Positions 6,897 to 8,883 of a stretch of DNA of 8,883 nucleotides are shown in pieces. The stretch spans positions 1 through 8,883 of the forward strand of contig JAFAAW010000019.1 of the NCBI GenBank assembly GCA_023426365.1, read 5' to 3'. The notes beneath the pieces are model-generated. The model did no database searches and was not told where the DNA came from. It saw only the letters and a program-made list of their open reading frames with translations. Position numbers and translations under genes: made by a program. This DNA comes from Pseudomonadota bacterium. GTDB taxonomy: Bacteria; Pseudomonadota; Alphaproteobacteria; Rhodospirillales; Magnetospirillaceae. The number at the start of each line of letters is the position of its first letter. The first letter of the stretch is position 1.

Positions 6897-7895
6897 TTAC
6901 GATGAACGGTACCCAGCCCTCCTTGCTTTCAGCGCGCCAGCCAACCCCTCGGTGTCGGGGCCCGACCTGCCGTCCAATACCGCGTCGCGCGCGGCGTCTT
7001 CGGCAGCCCGGATGATCTCGGCGTTGCTCAAGCCCTCTCCGGCCTCGGCGACAAATTCCCAATCGATGTCGCCAAGAGGAAACATAGCCAAGCGCGCGCG
7101 GATTGTCTCAACCAAAAGCTCATGGTCAGGCAGTTTATATTCAAGCATGAGGTGAAACCGGCGGAAGAGCGCTTTGTCCAACAGCTCGGGATGATTGGTG
7201 GTCGCCAACACCACGGATTCGCTGTGATCCTCTTCGAGGAACTGCAGGAAGGAGTTCAGCATACGGCGGGCTTCGCCCACATCATTGTCGGCACCGCGCT
7301 GAGCGCCGATGGCGTCCAGTTCGTCGAAGAGATACACGCCACGGGTCTGAGCGATGGCGTCAAAGACCAGACGCAGCTTAGCCGCGGTTTCGCCCATGAA
7401 CTTGGTGATGACGCCATGAAGCAGGACGGTGAACAGCGGCAGACCAAGTTCGCCGGCGAGCGCAGATGCCGTCATCGTCTTGCCTGAGCCCGGGGGTCCC
7501 ACCAAGAGGAGTTTGCTGCGCGGATGCAGGCCGTGTTCCTGCAGTTTCCAGCGTTGGCGGTGCTCTTCGACGATGCGCCGCAACTGGCCCTCGGTCGACT
7601 GGTCCAGCACCATCTGCGACAGCCGCGTCTTGGGATAGCTGGCCGACATCAAACCCGCCAGCTCGCCACGCGGGGCGACGATCGGTACGGGGCGGATTGT
7701 TGAGCCGGCCTTGGGAGATGGCGTTTGCGCTCGGGCACGAGCCTCTTCAGCGAGCTTGCGGAGCTCGTCCGCCAACCTCACATGGCCCTTTTTTTCTTCT
7801 GCGGAGGCGAGTTGGACGGTCAGGGCGACGAACCGCTCTTCGTCCCCCTTCGCATGGCTCCGAATGAGCCCCAGAATCTGTTGAGCGGTTGCCAT
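6897..7895 (-). CDS. ietA: IetA-like AAA+ ATPase, partner of the subtilisin-like protease
   Basis: This 332-residue cytoplasmic AAA+ ATPase is predicted to control the adjacent protease; in the described Ti-plasmid pair the ATPase acts as the antitoxin. An N-terminal helical region (1-55, MATAQQILGLIRSHAKGDEE) is followed by a linker and the AAA+ core. The core has Walker A GPPGSGKT (133-140), a pore-loop-like KFMGETAAKLR (165-175), Walker B VYLFDELDAI (187-196), sensor-1 ATTNH (231-235), candidate arginine fingers R245/R246 in LFRRF and a C-terminal lid with GLSNAEI (288-294). All nucleotide-handling motifs are intact. The start at 7895 matches the usual N-terminus of this family; GGAGG lies 11 bases upstream, slightly far. 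The stop is 11 bases before the protease ATG, so the two are co-transcribed. The fold is certain; the IetA name rests on architecture and pairing. Confidence 0.88.
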   Translation of the reverse strand: MATAQQILGLIRSHAKGDEERFVALTVQLASAEEKKGHVRLADELRKLAEEARARAQTPSPKAGSTIRPVPIVAPRGELAGLMSASYPKTRLSQMVLDQSTEGQLRRIVEEHRQRWKLQEHGLHPRSKLLLVGPPGSGKTMTASALAGELGLPLFTVLLHGVITKFMGETAAKLRLVFDAIAQTRGVYLFDELDAIGAQRGADNDVGEARRMLNSFLQFLEEDHSESVVLATTNHPELLDKALFRRFHLMLEYKLPDHELLVETIRARLAMFPLGDIDWEFVAEAGEGLSNAEIIRAAEDAARDAVLDGRSGPDTEGLAGALKARRAGYRSS

Positions 7896-7977
7896 GGTGT
7901 TTCTCGCCTCCGGGCGCAGAGTGAATCACAATCTCTGGAAGATGGGAACCGTGCTGATCGCGCAACCGTCGGCACCC
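7896..7977. other. Short gap between integrase and ietA, with the ietA ribosome binding site
   Basis: This 82-base gap should hold the leader of the ietA-ietS unit if that unit has its own promoter. On the minus strand GGAGGCGAGAAACACC precedes the ATG. No convincing -35/-10 pair, no terminator for the integrase and no recognisable attachment site could be seen. Read-through from the integrase gene is therefore possible. Confidence 0.4.
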
Positions 7978-8883
7978 TCACCTTCTGAAGATTTTTTCGG
8001 TTACGTTATTCTTCCAGAGGTCACGCGAACGCAGGTACTTGCGGGCGGTCTCCACCGAGCGGTGACGGGTCTGGCGCATGATGTCGTGCAGATGCGCGTC
8101 CTCCTCGCCGGCGGCGGTGGCGAGGCCGGCCCGGAGTGAATGGCCGGTGTACCGTTTGGGCGAAGGCAGCCGGATCGCCTCGGCCGAGGTTCCGACCAGA
8201 CGCTCGACCGCCTTGTCGGACAGCCGGCGGCCGGTCAATCGGCCGTTCTTGAGCACGCCGCAAAACAGTGCATCTTCCGCCACCGCCTCGGGCCGCAATG
8301 CCAACCAGGCGTGCCAGGCATGGACGGGACAGAACGCCGGGTCGTGCGACGCCCAGATGGCGATTTCTTCGCCAGCGCCCTGCTGATCGGTCTTGGACCG
8401 TCGCACCAGCAGCTTCAGCCCGCGCTGCGGCACTTCCACGACGTCGCCGACGTTCAGGGCCACCAACTCCGAGCGCCGTAACGCGGCGCCGTAGCCGATC
8501 AACAACATGGCGCGATTGCGGATGCCGAGCGGGGTGTCGGGCTGGGCGGCCAGCATGCGCGCCAGGGTGTCGGGGAGAATGGCGATGGCCTGACGCAAAG
8601 GCCGCGTGCCCTTGGTCCGCGCCAACCCTTCCAGCACCATGGCAATGCGCGGGTGCTTGAGATCGAGCGGCAGACCGGCGAGGCGATGGGCGGTCGCGAT
8701 GGCGGCGAGGTGGACCCGTAGAGTGGCCACCGCCAGGCGGTCGGCCGCCCGGACTAAGTAGAGGCCGATCAGGGCGGCGTCGCCGTTGAGCGGCTCGAAG
8801 GCGAGGTCGGCACACCAGGCGCAATATTGCTTCCAGGCCGAGCGATAGGCGCGCAGGGTGCCTTGTCCCTTGGCCCGCGAGAT
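7978..8883 (-). CDS. Tyrosine recombinase/phage-type integrase, 5' end outside window
   Basis: A site-specific recombinase of which 301 residues are visible. The frame stays open to the window edge, so the GTG at 8730 is not taken as the start. The visible N-terminal part, with TLRAYRSAWKQYCAW and LAVATLRVHLAAIATAHRLAG, is the helical core-binding (SAM-like) domain. The catalytic domain carries Arg in GAALRRSEL (codon near 8478), Lys in RRSKTDQQG (near 8394), GHSLRAG giving His and Arg (8142 and 8133), His in QTRHRS (near 8064) and the nucleophile Tyr in ARKYLR (8037-8035). The full R-K-HxxR-H-Y set is present, so it is probably active. It ends with a short basic tail, KIFRR. It lies 82 bases upstream of ietA in the same direction, suggesting that the ATPase/protease pair is cargo of an integrating element. 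The element type is unknown. Confidence 0.9.
   Translation of the reverse strand: MSRAKGQGTLRAYRSAWKQYCAWCADLAFEPLNGDAALIGLYLVRAADRLAVATLRVHLAAIATAHRLAGLPLDLKHPRIAMVLEGLARTKGTRPLRQAIAILPDTLARMLAAQPDTPLGIRNRAMLLIGYGAALRRSELVALNVGDVVEVPQRGLKLLVRRSKTDQQGAGEEIAIWASHDPAFCPVHAWHAWLALRPEAVAEDALFCGVLKNGRLTGRRLSDKAVERLVGTSAEAIRLPSPKRYTGHSLRAGLATAAGEEDAHLHDIMRQTRHRSVETARKYLRSRDLWKNNVTEKIFRR

Noticed and set aside
6319..7155. Rightward open frame of 278 codons spanning the ietA-ietS junction
   Set aside because: Translation is low-complexity Ser/Arg/Ala with no domain; it runs antisense to two well-supported genes.
7981..8000. CTTCTGAAG followed by ATTTTTT, resembling a small terminator
   Set aside because: Only 4-bp arms, inside the integrase coding end, and the T run faces right, where no gene ends.
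7933..8019. 10-bp inverted repeat CTCTGGAAGA (7933-7942) / TCTTCCAGAG (8010-8019) around the integrase 3' end, as a possible att or recombinase site
   Set aside because: About one such match within 100 bases is expected by chance in a window this long; the arms do not extend and one lies inside coding sequence.
8021..8824. Leftward 267-codon frame overlapping the integrase in another frame
   Set aside because: Arg/Pro-rich and without motifs; the recombinase frame has all catalytic residues and stays open to the window end.

Overview
This GC-rich window looks like Proteobacterial, most likely alphaproteobacterial, DNA. That is an inference from codon usage, the EnvZ/OmpR-style regulators, and the style of the AAA-ATPase/subtilase pair and the integrase; no RNA gene fixes the taxon. 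It has two unrelated halves that meet tail to tail at about 4405-4424.

Left half (1-4404): a heavy-metal efflux locus of the Cus/Czc type. Three genes run leftward. The first encodes a small secreted YtkA/FixH-like protein with a methionine-rich motif. The second encodes a TolC-family outer-membrane channel. The third is the start of an RND periplasmic adaptor with a heavy-metal-binding motif, cut by the window edge; the inner-membrane RND pump probably lies beyond. Reading the other way are a sensor histidine kinase and an OmpR-family response regulator, four bases apart. The 180-base divergent region between the two units carries a 10-bp-period direct repeat (GTAAATTTATGTAAA), a good candidate for the regulator's binding site. 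Together these would sense periplasmic metal (Cu/Ag likely, Zn/Co/Cd possible) and switch on export across both membranes.

Right half (4425-8883, all leftward): a tyrosine recombinase (5' end outside the window), then an AAA+ ATPase and an S8 subtilisin-like protease matching the IetA/IetS pair. That pair is known as a toxin-antitoxin-like stability and incompatibility module of an Agrobacterium Ti plasmid, and was later reported among anti-phage systems. The integrase beside it suggests mobile cargo.

The most notable feature is in ietS. The N-terminal domain and the catalytic domain are in different reading frames, and the switch falls at a run of seven A (minus strand; T7 at 6490-6496). 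All four key subtilase residues (Asp, His, Asn, Ser) remain. Joining the frames (+1 shift, or loss of one A) gives one protein of about 819 residues. This could be programmed frameshifting, RNA polymerase slippage, a phase-variable tract, a recent mutation, or a sequencing error. The sequence alone cannot decide. No tRNA, rRNA, CRISPR array or insertion sequence was seen.
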